Source: Isoetes taiwanensis (lineage: Eukaryota > Streptophyta > Lycopodiopsida > Isoetales > Isoetaceae). Taken from it: 64,000 nt of DNA. Every line of letters starts with the position of its first letter. Positions within the stretch are counted from its first letter, which is position 1. The notes below the pieces were generated by a model, which saw only the letters and a list, made by a program, of their open reading frames with translations, did not search any database and was not told the origin of the DNA. Both the position numbers and the translations under genes were made by a program. The stretch covers positions 2,164,171 to 2,228,170 of the forward strand of contig JAJEKV010000037.1 of assembly GCA_021234155.1 (NCBI GenBank). Direction: 5' to 3'. Positions 1 to 10,145 of the stretch are shown piece by piece.

Positions 1-597
1 ATAAAAAATATCCACAATTTAAGTTGTTTTTGTCTTCGGTTCTCTTCTAGATCAATCTTATAATAAGAGGATTGAATCGTTTTGGCATTCTGCATTTTAT
101 AAATAATGAAGAATATAAATCCAGAAGTATTGCATGAATGCTCTTTGCAGGATATCTAATTTCCAAAGGATCATACTTTGAACCGAGCGAATAATCGTGT
201 TGCACAATATTACATGACGGACCATCTCCATGATGCATATCATAAATTTGTTCTTACCATATGGAAAGCTATAGGGTTAATGGGTTCATGTTTTATTCAT
301 ATGCATTTTGAATAACGATTTTGCATAGATATATTGGCAACTACAGAGGTTAGAATTCCCGATGCTCAAACAGTTCAAGTTTTGTATGTTCGGAACTTAG
401 ATTCTTTTGATTTAATGCAAAACATCTTTTGTAATGAGTCGTTATGGTCAATATTCTTCTATCGTGCAGGCACTGAACACAAGATGACAAAATGCAAAGT
501 TCGAATTCTGCCTGGTCTAGCATATATAGACGAGTGGGAAGAGAGCCGCCGCGTCTTGTAATACAAAAGTCAGTTCGTCTCGAAGACAAAGACTAAA
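1..597. other. No recognisable gene
   Basis: I see no family-level signal here. A 75-codon open frame at 334-561 (+) has no early ATG and no recognisable motif. A possible splice acceptor (ATCGTGCAG) lies near 470. The stretch is AT-rich and ends where the GTGACAAA repeat begins. Confidence 0.4.
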
Positions 598-925
598 CTC
601 AAGGATATGGAATCACTAGTAGATATAAGCTTGTTTGTCATTGTCACATTTTTTTTCACCCAAATTACACTCGTGACAAATGTGAAACCATTTGACACGC
701 GTCATAAATCATTAATTTTGCCACTTGTGACAAACTTACATTTGTCACGCATAACAAATTCTATATTTGTCACGCGTGAAAGACTTAAGTTTGCCATGTA
801 TGACACACTTAAAAATAATTCGAACATTTATTCAAGTTTGTTTGTCTCCAATTGGTTATTGGCACATGAAGAGATGAAGGTATTAAAGAAAATACAAAAT
901 ACAAAATACATGCATAGTATATAAA
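598..925 (+). repeat. GTGACAAA-motif dispersed repeat (copy 1)
   Basis: The copy is dense in GTGACAAA/TTTGTCAC motifs, several arranged as palindromes around CGCG. Its first 35 bp (598-632) recur in inverted orientation at 55462-55496. The later part, up to the CAATTGGTTATTGGCACATGA stretch near 850, recurs inverted at 46100-46300. The three copies define a dispersed family. The clustered short motifs resemble subterminal transposase-binding repeats of DNA transposons; that role is inferred. Confidence 0.6.
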
Positions 926-1758
926 GGGATGTTTATCATCCAGTATAGTATAGGTGTCATTATCTCCATCCCTGCGATCATGGCATTGGGACATGTTATC
1001 CCCCTCTACTCCATATTCTTGGAGAAATAACTAGCAGAACTGCAGGGTTGGGAAGAAGGCTAGGCAGCCGGTTCGCGTTGGTTTTTCTTCCGTGGAATTC
1101 GAAACGACTTCATTAGACTTCAATAACATGGTTGCCTGTGGCAACCTGATCAGAACTTTGAGGACCCTTGCGTGTGTTGATTAACTGAAATATAGCATCT
1201 GGATATGATTAACATGCAACTTATTTACATAGACTGAAGTAAAGCTCTAAATTATTGACCTTTTCATTGCGACAAGTTTTGAACCGACTACATTAGCAGC
1301 GTCTTGTTCGGCTGGAAGTCCGCCGTCATGATCGGCGACACGATCAGCATTTGCTTCGCGTCCTTGATTCGTGAGAGCATCACATACAACAGCTCACTAA
1401 GATGATGTATATTGGCTCTGAGAATGCAAAGTGGAAAGCTCCCATGAGCAATTTGGTAACACTAAAATGTATAATGAATAAACCTCCGGGAAGTAAAAGT
1501 ACGTTAGCTAAATCTGAATTATTCTTACTCCTTTATTATGGTGTGAGGAACCATCCACTCTGGTGCAAAAGGATGCAAAGGATAGAGGGACATGGAGCTT
1601 ATGATCTACATATATTGGCGTGGAAAGGCACTTAAAACACCTAAAACAAGGACAAATGCAAATCTGTCTATAAGAAGCACAATTTCATTATTTTTGTACA
1701 AAACCTGAATTTATGGACCATTTTTTGGAGACCTACTTCAATAACAATTTTTCCCACA
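926..1758. other. No recognisable gene
   Basis: Unique-looking sequence downstream of the DUF7869-type gene on the other strand. A 77-codon frame at 1402-1635 (+) has no motif. This may hold the 3' end and terminus of the element carrying the next gene, but I could not find a terminal repeat. Confidence 0.35.
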
Positions 1759-4700
1759 CTAACAAGCATCACCAGCGAGTGCTGCATATGCTTCAGCAAC
1801 GGGCACTGGAATCTTGATAGTGTTGGGGATCTTCTTCCTGTTCGATGGAGACCAAGCAAAGTCGATTGTCTCCAACTCAATGCGATCACTAGCAGTAGTT
1901 GGCCTCCATCTTTTCTTCCAACAGTTTACATAATTGGCCGGGTACACCTGGTTCCTTACGGGGACAGGCTCCCACCAAGTGACCTGTACTGTCTCAAAGT
2001 TCTCCTTCTTATCATCCATTTGGGGCTCCTCCGTGGCATACCCTACCCATGTGGGACACAACACGCCATCGGGGCGTGCCATAATGAACATACCTTTCTT
2101 CACGCCCTGAATGGATTGAATTCGGTATGGGTTTATCCTTCAATGGTCCCACGCATGGAGGAGCGATGCTTGCAATTGGTCTGCGATCGCAACCATTTCG
2201 AAGTGAACTCCTTCTTGCCCGGTGCATGGCCGAAGTCCTCATAACTCCCTTCCGTGCACGAAATCTTCCCTAGCTCCCGTAAAAGACCCATCCAATACTC
2301 AATGGTAGCCGTGGAATTGTGCGGAATAGTTGGTCGCTTCCGGGTGCCCTTCTTGCTTGTGGATATTGCAACCCAATGAAGGATGTGCTTGTGGATGCCG
2401 TTTAAATCGCCAAGGTCCTTAATCGTTGCCTTTGGTTTAAGCAGCTTTTGGGTGTTCCTACAGGCATCATGGGCTTCCCCGCCTTCCCCTTCCTTCCACA
2501 TTTTTATACCGCACAGTAGGCAGCCAATCCAAGAAGCAAGGACGGGTTTTGTAATACATGACAGCCACTCTCCATTCATTGCAAATTTGAATGTCGGGGG
2601 TGGTGTGGCCAAATAATCTATCATCGCCATCGGTATGTACCCTTCTATAAACCCCTTCCAATCTGCACTTTATCAACAACGTATGGTACAGTGCATTTTG
2701 ATTGCATGTGTGGAACTCATATAACAATTCGGGCATGGTCAAGACCTCGGCCTTCTTTAGAGTGGAGGAGAAGTTGCCAAACATAGCATCAATGTCTTCA
2801 TGTGTATGTCCAGCATCATGAAACCCAACTCTATCTCCTCGAACACACCAAGATATACTAGGTATGAAAGATACGAGAAAACATACCTGTTTTGTTTTGA
2901 CCAAGCATTGTCCATTGCAAAAGAACAATGTTCTGGGAGGGGCTTGAAAGAAGGTCCTTCTCGCGCGTGCAAGCTTGCAGGATGGATGTTGCTATTGGTG
3001 AGTGCCAATTTCGATTTGAGTGCCGCATTATTACGCAAGGAAGTCACCCAAGCTGGAGCTGATGTTTCCGGCATTGAAAGATGGCCTCCAGGATACTCAT
3101 GAACCATCTCAAGCCTTCTCAAGATGCTATTCAAAGAACCCACATGGAAGTTCGAGTCGTCTGGCCATAGATCCAAAGCAAAGTTTCCATAGCTTCCTCT
3201 CCCATGACCATGAGTAAGAGCACCCGGCCAATGATGTTTTCGGGCCATCCAGCCTCCAAAGTGACTTCACCGATTGCTTTTATTTTGGAATCATTGTCTT
3301 AGCCTGGTCCATCTTATCATGAATTATACAAACATAGTCTTTGGGATGCCTATGGGACAATAATCTCCACGACCAATACTGGGTACGACAAGAGGCTTGC
3401 TCCAACCTGTGTGCTCTTCTCTGGTCATGCAATATCCGTCTTTCCGCCTCATCCTTTGTCTTCAACAGTTTCGTGCGAATGACCTCGCATGTATCACATT
3501 TAGAGAACGGAATTTTTTTGGCGATCATCGACATCCATAAAGCTCCTTTTCCAAGTTCTATGAAATCACTACCGGCGAGACTTTCTTGCCCGCCGGTGCC
3601 ATAACTTCTACATTCACCTCTTCGAGGATGCTTGTTTTTGTAAACATTGCAGGCAACTTCCTAATGTTTTCCCGGATGCCATCTTCATTCCTCCGACTAC
3701 GGTGAGGCAAGGATTCGCAATTCTCCCTTACAAACAAGGAGAAAACAGCCTCGGATGCTAAGGTGGATGCACGAGGCTTCATATCATAGCCCGCGCCTCC
3801 GTGCTACGCTTTCACCGCGAGCACCCTCGATGTATTGTGCTTTCCATTTCAGATACCCTGACTTTGAGATTCCCAGGCCAAGGTACCAGGCTCTCTCACA
3901 TACTGGCCTCCCATGCAACACCAAACGTTCCACTCGACGGCCTTTCATGTTGTTCCCAAGCATGTCATACACAAATGTCACCCTGTCGCTAGACTTCATT
4001 GCATAGAACTCCTTGCGCATGTCGATGACCTGATTCTGTGAGAACTTTGCACAACATCTGTGTTTGCAACACAATGTCGCTCGATATTTCAAAACAGCCT
4101 CCCTAGAGCTAAGGCGTTCAATCTTCGGCTGTTTCAATACCCGCCTACGCTGTCGGGAGTGGAAAGTGTACTTGCGCCTCTCGAAATTTGGATGCTTCTC
4201 AATAACAGAGCTGCCTTGACTTGACGGAGTATCTGCTTGCTCGGTTGGCTTGGCAGACAAGATCTCAGACACCTTCACACCATCCACTGTAACATATTCA
4301 GTACTCCACCTTACAAGCATACCGCTTTGGTACCCAGAAACAAGCTTGACAACGGAAATTCACTTCAGCAGGAATTGGGTAACCTTCCACAATTGTCACT
4401 CCAATGCATTTCAATCCTAAGAACTGGTCGCATACTGCATCATCTGGGCCTGTAAAGGATATGAACCCCTTTCCCGCGGGAATGGAGTCGCAAGAGTGCC
4501 ATATTTCACAGTCCTTCTCCAGTAATGTGTATCTGTTCTGGGGGATAGGTTCCATAGTAGATTCCACTCTCTGTTTTTTGGAGGTGGACCCGACATCCTC
4601 TACATTGGATTCACGCACGTCTTCCTCTCTCCAAAGAATGAAGGATCCTTTGGCTTCTCCTATAGTTTCAGATCCGAGTGGGCCATGGAAGGGCGTGGCA

Positions 4701-4822
4701 CTCCTCAAAACCTCTTGAACACCCACACTTACAGCTCCAAATGATGGTTCTCGAAATGGCACCGCTCGAAGTCTCCAAAGAAATCCTTTGGCAATGGGAC
4801 GACCATCCTTGAAGATGTACAC
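1759..4822 (-). pseudogene. DUF7869-type transposase-like protein, frameshifted
   Basis: The minus strand reads as one long protein broken into about seven overlapping frames. N-terminal segments (4822-3784) hold a basic, cysteine-containing region (LCCKHRCCAKF). The core at about 2940-2760 has MDNAWSKQNRYVFSYL and, in the next frame, GHTHEDIDAMFGNFS. These match the conserved DN..(N/K)..R..(F/L).S.L and GHTHEDID signatures of DUF7869 proteins, which are widespread in repetitive plant and animal DNA and thought to be transposase-derived. A tryptophan-rich C-terminus (WWEPVPVRNQVYP, CWKKRW) ends at a TAG at 1759-1761. At least one frameshift (CG at 3591-3592) is repaired by one base, giving CTG on the minus strand. 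The gene runs head-to-head with the H3-tail-mimic gene at 6.4-11 kb. DUF7869 assignment is moderately sure; activity is unlikely as written. Confidence 0.65.
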
Positions 4823-4899
4823 TTCCCGCGAAGAGAGTTGTCAAAAATGGTGCCGCACTATTTAGAGAAGAAATGTATGTGCCTCCCGACATCGCCCGG

Positions 4900-5440
4900 G
4901 TCGAAATTGGGCGACGCCTGCATTGGTTTTCAAACATCGCTACCGGGGCTATTGGGAAAATAAAATGGCTTCAATTTACATGGCAAATGTACCAGCTTTG
5001 GATTCCAAAGACAACAGCAAAAGCACATCGGGCCACAAGAAATTGGGCGCCGTCCGCATTGGTTTTCAAACATCGCTTTGGGGCTATTGGGAAAAGTAAA
5101 CCGGGCGCCTCGCCAATTTACATGGCAAATGTACCAGCTTTGGATTCCAAAGACAACGGCAAAGCACATCGTCCGCAAGAAATTGGGCGCCGCCAATTTG
5201 TCCCACTTCCCCCGCACGCGGAGAATATATCATGTGTCACCCGAATTGGATGCCCCGCACGCGGTGGTGGTCGGCAAAGTGGGCGGCCGCTTGTTTGTAT
5301 TCCAAAAATGTGCCAGCCTTTGGATTCCAAAGACAATGGCCAAAGCACATCGTTACGCGAAAATTGGGCCGCCAATTTGTCCCATTTCCTGCACGTGAGA
5401 AGACATCATGGGTCACCCGAAATGGATGCCCTGTGGAAGG
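4900..5440. repeat. Degenerate tandem repeat, about 135-180 bp units
   Basis: About four units start near 4904, 5040, 5178 and 5356. Each opens with an AATTGGGC(GCC) half-palindrome. Units 1-2 share TTTTCAAACATCGCT and TTTACATGGCAAATGTACC. Units 1-3 share TTTGGATTCCAAAGACAA followed by AAGCACATCG. Units 3-4 share AATTTGTCCCA and a GTCACCCGAA.TGGATGCC block. The array lies between two divergent genes and reuses the palindrome seen further right. Confidence 0.8.
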
Positions 5441-6020
5441 AATACATGACCACACAATGTTCGGGTTGTCGCGCACAATTAGACCAGTTGTTTCTATAGG
5501 GCTACACAAAAATGGTTGGCTACACAAAACGGCTACTTGGCTCCCAAAGAGTCGACCTTCATTTGTATGAGAACTTGCATGGATCCCCGAAGATGTAATC
5601 ATAAAAGGATTGAATTGGCAGGCCATGCAGAGGCAGATTGTTTAAGGCAGACTCTTCAGTCTAACAGCTAGTAAGGATAGGACAGAAATTGAAATACAGG
5701 TGCTCATGTCAGTAAAAAACATCTTCCAAAAAATGTTTCATAAGTTGTGACTTGATTTAAAACTAGAGAAACAATGCCAAAATCACAGATCTACCATATT
5801 TAAGAAAAATTACCTTGGGAGTCACTTGCTCCATTTAAGTTCTCGGATATACTTGGGTAGGCGCTGAAGAGAGAAGGTTTCAAAAACAGAACGCAATAAA
5901 CATAAATGGGGGGAACTCGAGATCTGAATTTGAATTTATATGGAAATTCAAATTTGGAATTCAAATTCTCCCCCCCCATTTGCATGCATTTAATGTCGGG
6001 CAAACTTCATTGATGTTATT
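5441..6020. other. Spacer between divergent genes
   Basis: No gene recognised. At 5920-5965 and 6075-6100 there are repeated AATTTGAATT/AATTCAAATT blocks able to fold back on each other, with a short C-run at 5972-5979. Confidence 0.4.
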
Positions 6021-6024
6021 TGGG

Positions 6025-6060
6025 ACACGTGCGCGATGTCATTATATCTAGCGCACGTGT
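6025..6060. promoter_or_regulatory. Inverted repeat carrying two G-box (CACGTG) cores
   Basis: ACACGTGCGC at 6025-6034 is repeated as its exact reverse complement at 6051-6060 with a 16-bp spacer. CACGTG is the plant bZIP/bHLH G-box. It lies about 270 bp upstream of the TATA box of the H3-tail-mimic gene, so a promoter role is plausible but inferred. Confidence 0.4.
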
Positions 6061-6310
6061 GTATTTTCAAATACTTTGAAATTTCAAATTTGAATTGTGG
6101 ACCCCCGGCGGGACAACACCCCTTTATTACTTTCAAACACGGCTTGCCATGTGGCGCCCACGTATTGGTGGAGTCCGGATTGCCAGGTGGCGTCTATGAT
6201 TCCGCTCATTAATAACGGCGCCTGCCCATTATTTATGGACTACAACGGTCCATTATAAAGGGAATTTGACACTTGTCCTCATACGGTGCAACCTCGGTGC
6301 ATGCCTGCCT

Positions 6311-6317
6311 TATATAA
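6311..6317 (+). promoter_or_regulatory. TATA box of the H3-tail-mimic gene
   Basis: TATATAA occurs 124 bases before the candidate first ATG at 6441. Transcription would be expected to start around 6340, giving a 5' UTR of about 100 nt. Position and spacing fit a plant core promoter; no transcript evidence is available. Confidence 0.45.
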
Positions 6318-6440
6318 GTATAGTTTATTCTGAACAGACGCATTTTTAACAGTCTGAACTTCCGCTCGGGAAACAGGCGCTTCGTTGTCACCATATCTTA
6401 GGACAAGGCGCCCTTCCACATCTTCACGACACGCCTTCTG

Positions 6441-6471
6441 ATGGATAGTCGTCCTACGAAAGGAAGCAAAG
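6441..6471 (+). CDS. Candidate first coding exon (MDSRPTKGSK..)
   Basis: ATG at 6441 opens 10 codons plus one base and then meets a good donor (AAAG|GTAATG, intron from 6472). The acceptor GATGCAATGCAG ends at 7143. Joining the exons gives GGA-GCA-ATG-GCA, exactly in frame with the ATG at 7149. If this exon is used, the H3-like peptide sits at residue 14 onwards instead of at the protein N-terminus. If translation starts at 7149 this exon is 5' UTR. The sequence alone does not decide between them. Confidence 0.35.
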
Positions 6472-7143
6472 GTAATGCTTCCATCACTGCCGGGTTCCTG
6501 TCACTGTCGATGTATTCTTTAATAATACTTCCGAGGACACTGTTTTTATTTATTCTGTCCAAACACCTATTCTATCTTCCTCTTCATTCTGGGTCTGTCA
6601 TACAGTTACTTCCTTCTAATGAACTGTTCATACAGTAACTTTGTCTGTCATACAGTTACTTCCGTATAATGAACTGTTTTTCCTTCTAATCCCTCTCTAT
6701 TCTTTCCTTCTCATCCACCTACTCAACTATTTGAGCAGGTCGTGTGCCACCTCCATAGTCGTTGGTTTCAACATGTAATGTGCCTGATAGTCCATCCACC
6801 TAACCTAACAGGTGTTTTGGTAGTTAGCCGAAATCTCATCTCTCTTCCCGCTCTGCAAAACGGGCGCCCGCCCTATTTGACACAAATCTTAGCGGGTCAC
6901 GATCCTGTGAGGTTAGTGGCAAGGCATTTCATTGTGAAATTGGGCGGACGCCCAATTTCACAATGACATGCCTTTCCCCTGCCGGCCCCCTCAACCATTC
7001 CAATTGTATGCCCATGGGTTCTTGGACATCTTCCGCCCCCTTTTCAAATTGGGCGCCCGCCCAATTTACTATAAAACTGTGTCAAATTATACTTCATGGT
7101 ACTTTCAGTAAGCAGTACTTATTTCTTGTTTGATGCAATGCAG
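6472..7143 (+). other. Putative first intron with palindromes and a short duplication
   Basis: GT at 6472, AG at 7142-7143. It contains a direct repeat (CTGTCATACAGTTACTTCC near 6595 and 6647) and three copies of the AAATTGGGCG palindrome (6857-6878, 6930-6965, 7046-7067). No open frame of note. Intron status rests on splice-site sequence and preserved reading frame. Confidence 0.45.
6930..6965. repeat. Perfect 36-bp palindrome, 17-bp arms
   Basis: The left arm CATTGTGAAATTGGGCG (6930-6946) and right arm (6949-6965) are exact reverse complements around a 2-base centre (GA). It is the longest member of the palindrome family in this region and would form a stable hairpin in single-stranded DNA or RNA. 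Confidence 0.9.
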
Positions 7144-7148
7144 GAGCA

Positions 7149-8300
7149 ATGGCAAGAACAAAACAGACTGCTCGCATGCCCGGCTATGGTCCTGGGATAC
7201 CGCAGGCTATTGCTGCTGCGAAAGAGACAGAACAGGAATGTACATTCCAAGGGATTGAAGTAGTTCCAGAGGAAATCACTTCTGTTGCTGACCAATACAC
7301 GTGGTGCATTGAAATAGGAAACGTGAATCCTAAGTCGAGCACAAACCATCTCAAGGATTTATGTCTATACTTTGCCGTGCCAGGAACAAAAAAGACAAGC
7401 AATGCTGGGATAGCAATTGATATGCTGGTAAGCGCAGAAGTACCCGGCGAGTTAGAAGTTTACGTGGAGGACGTATTGGACAAGTGCTTCCGTGCATTCA
7501 GACTGCCACTTGCCAATTATGACCCCCAACTCATGTCAGCAAGCATTACCGAAAATCAAAACTCCTGCGCCGCAAAGGGTTGGCAGCTCGACTCATACGA
7601 GAGCTTGGAAAGATCTGGGATTAGGAAGCGTGGAGATGTTATAGACGGCTTCTACACAGTCAGGCAGTGGATTCTTGATCACAAGCAGACCAGGTCGAAG
7701 GGCTTGTATACAGAATATCATGGGAAGGCCCAGCCAAAAGTGTACGACACGGCCTGGTTGAGGTCTCGATATGGAGTTCCGAAAAGGGGAGAAGCAGAAA
7801 AAAGTGCAGAAAAGTCTAAGCACGTAGCAGTTGACAAGGTCACTGTTGCAAAGAAGAAGAGATCATCTTTGACATCAAACCCCAGCACGGAGACGCCAGT
7901 TGTGCTTCTTGGAGGTATGGAAAAAAGACCAAGACACTCTAATCCGAGCAATAGTGCAGGAGAATCTTCTGAACATTCTGCTGATCTTCGGTTGATCAAG
8001 AAAAAAAGAGCAGAAGAACAAGTAGGCACCTCCTCTAAGAAACCAAGACGTCCCACTCCGCCTCAGAGTCCATCTGGGACAAGCGAGGACAGTCAAACAC
8101 ATAGCGATAGTGAAGAAGGGGGATCATTGCCAATGGTACAATATACAAAATTTCTACCGGGAGTTAACACAGAAAGTAGGCGTGAATTATCTCGTGAGCC
8201 CATGTTGAGCATCAAGCATAGGGAGAGGATTTATCCACTTGGTGTTGGGTTCAAATTGACGCCGACATATTCAAGATGCATCAAGCCCCCGCAAACATGA
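7149..8300 (+). CDS. Protein with histone H3 tail mimic (ARTKQTARM) at its start
   Basis: An open frame of 383 codons. ATG at 7149 is followed by codons for ARTKQTAR, identical to histone H3 residues 1-8, then Met where H3 has Lys9, then PGYGPGIP, which is unrelated to H3. Cleavage of the initiator Met before Ala would leave the same N-terminus as H3. Residues about 25-195 look folded and match no family I recognise. Residues about 220-330 are basic and low-complexity with likely nuclear localisation signals (AKKKRSS, KKPRRP), then an acidic Ser-rich stretch. The frame ends at TGA 8298-8300, but coding-like sequence continues in other frames, so the true protein may be longer. The H3 match is seen directly; a role in chromatin is inferred. 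Lys-to-Met H3 peptides inhibit SET methyltransferases, which makes an anti-silencing role worth testing. Confidence 0.7.
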   Translation: MARTKQTARMPGYGPGIPQAIAAAKETEQECTFQGIEVVPEEITSVADQYTWCIEIGNVNPKSSTNHLKDLCLYFAVPGTKKTSNAGIAIDMLVSAEVPGELEVYVEDVLDKCFRAFRLPLANYDPQLMSASITENQNSCAAKGWQLDSYESLERSGIRKRGDVIDGFYTVRQWILDHKQTRSKGLYTEYHGKAQPKVYDTAWLRSRYGVPKRGEAEKSAEKSKHVAVDKVTVAKKKRSSLTSNPSTETPVVLLGGMEKRPRHSNPSNSAGESSEHSADLRLIKKKRAEEQVGTSSKKPRRPTPPQSPSGTSEDSQTHSDSEEGGSLPMVQYTKFLPGVNTESRRELSREPMLSIKHRERIYPLGVGFKLTPTYSRCIKPPQT

Positions 8301-8765
8301 CTTGCGTGGTCATCGCGTAACATGTGGATACCCTTTTACGAATCTTTCATAACTATGCATGCATCCACCATGTGCGATGTCGCTCCATTTGACCCGTCCG
8401 CATGTATGCTATTAAATGGAAGAGAGAAAGTGATTTGGACAACGCTGAATTCTGGATCGAATGGAAATCACACTACGACCGCTGCTCAAATCCTTGTGAA
8501 CTGTGCTTTGGAATGGCCCCCGAGAGGAAGCATTTGAAAGATTTGATTTTTTTCTTTTTATGCAAAGAGAAAGTGTCGGTAATCGGCTGGAAACCTAACT
8601 CCAACGGAATATGTTAAGGTCAGCCAGGAAACAAATGATATCATAGTGAAGACAATCCATGCAGCTGTCTTTTTCGAGGAGGTTCAGCAACTTCGCAATC
8701 AGTGGGAACTGTATGGCAAGCCGAAGAAAGGAAAGCGTGGTCAGTCAACCGAAGGGGCTTACTCG
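8301..8765 (+). pseudogene. Continuation exon of the H3-tail-mimic gene, frameshifted
   Basis: Coding-like sequence resumes at about 8402 (AIKWKRESDLDNAEFWIEW) and switches frame near 8577-8590 to TPTEYVKVSQETNDIIVK, then reaches a donor (TACTCG|GTAAGT) after 8765. Adding one base in each of the CGs at 8577-8578 and 8584-8585 joins the last two frames without a stop. A further single base near 8409-8415 joins to the upstream frame. No family recognised; a CxxC-like pair (CSNPCELC) is visible. Confidence 0.45.
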
Positions 8766-9003
8766 GTAAGTTATCTCCCCATTGAGCTGCTCCATGCAAT
8801 CCAAATCCGGCCCCCGCCTAATTTCAAAGAAAATCGGCGGGCCCCAATTTCACCCAGGCATTGTTCTTTGAATAGGGCGGGCGCCCAATTTCACTCCAAA
8901 TACGGCGCACGCCCAATTTCATACCCTTAATGATCGTCCATATTGTATTTTCGTCCAGATCTTTTGTCGTCTCAACTTATCTTACAGTATCTTTTCTTTG
9001 CAG
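8766..9003 (+). other. Intron, 238 bp, carrying palindromes
   Basis: Donor GTAAGT at 8766 and acceptor TTTTCTTTGCAG ending at 9003 join TCG to GAA in phase 0, so the reading continues AYS|EWLAIAK. The intron holds two clear and two degenerate copies of the AAATTGGGCG palindrome (about 8803-8825, 8831-8851, 8871-8891, 8898-8919). Confidence 0.65.
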
Positions 9004-10069
9004 GAATGGCTAGCTATAGCAAAACAGACCCTGAAGAATAAGAGCATGCGAGACTACGATTACTTCGTCTATCTCGACGAAGAAAGTTGGAATATGTGCA
9101 CTCGTGTGGCTCAACCGCTTTACGAGGACGAAGCCGAAAGGATGAGAATGGCTTATGTAATTGAAGTCAAAGATCGCCCGAGGATGTTCACAAACAATTC
9201 TTGTCGCCATCAAGTCTATGCATCCCATGGACTTGCAAAGATTAATGAGAGAGATCATGGCAGGCACCACGTTCATCAAGGCCACTAAGGCTTATAAAGG
9301 AAGACGTGTCATGAAGACAAGAGCGCAAGAACTAAGGAAAATTGGCATTGTTGAGCGTGCATTACTGAAATATCTAAGAGAGGTGAAGAAGTTAAAAGTC
9401 GAAAAATATGGATGAAGTCGATGGTTTCATCCCATATTCACGAGAGAACCTCATGCGTGATGTTTGCAAACAAAGGTCGATGATTGGACAGAGAGTCGGA
9501 AAGAAGCCGAGAAGGAAAATCTCCCCGAGACTCTAATTACAAAGGTCAACGAATACCTCCGGGACCAGTTGAAGAGGGTTCGGGCTTTCAAATGCCCGAT
9601 CGCCACCCACTAGGGATGTGTGTTAATGTCGGAATACGCCGGACGCCTAGTTGGATGTGACTTCGTGAACATTAAGAAATGGTCGGTAGAAGAGTATCAG
9701 AAATTCATGGATCAGATTAGTATCCTAACGACCAGCAGCTTATAATTTGATAAACGATATTCATCAGCCCGAGTATTTGAATGATTGCTTGGCAAAGAAT
9801 GAAAACAATAGATGGTGGTAGTCTCGTGTGGATTGGAGCCTACAGGGATCCAAAAGCAAAGTCGATCTAAAAGCAAAGTTCGTGGAGCTTCAGAGTGTAG
9901 TCCTTGTCATGTACGTGGGTTCGAGACCAAGCGGCAGCCCTGCACTTGATGACTTGAATCTATGCTTTTGCTGAGAGTGACCATCCACAAATACATTCAA
10001 ATTTCCCCGACCACCTTAAGGAGACGGAGGACATCGAGAAGAAGTTGCCAGACGAGGAGGCTCATGCAG
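9004..10069 (+). pseudogene. Later exon(s) of the same gene, frameshifted
   Basis: From 9004 the frame EWLAIAKQTLKNKSMRDYDY continues to VIEVKD at about 9172. Restoring one base at CG 9175-9176 and one at 9205-9206 joins it without a stop to the frame reading HPMDLQRLMREIMAG, ending in VEKYG near 9415. Past that, frames continue (ETLITKVNEYLRDQLKR; QPEYLNDCLAKNENNRWW; VDWSLQGSKSKVDLKAKF) with several breaks up to a likely donor (CATGCAG|GTATAT) after 10069. I do not recognise the family. Confidence 0.4.
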
Positions 10070-10145
10070 GTATATACTCTCAAATAGGGCGGTCGCCCAA
10101 TTTATGTTTCTTTTTTCGACATAGCTTCTCTTCAAATATTATTGG

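Noticed and set aside
334-561. 75-codon ORF near the left edge
   Set aside because: Begins at TTG without a nearby ATG and has no motif or codon signal I can defend.
7184-8102. Several minus-strand frames opposite the H3-mimic exon
   Set aside because: Shadows; the plus frame is longer, has splice signals and contains the exact H3 tail match.
7149-8300. Calling this gene a histone H3 variant
   Set aside because: Similarity stops after residue 8; there is no histone fold or the H3 alpha-N/alpha-2 sequences.
8350-8420. VAPFDPSAC as the catalytic DPP(Y/W) motif of the methylase
   Set aside because: It lacks the second Pro and the aromatic residue, and the reading frame changes here.
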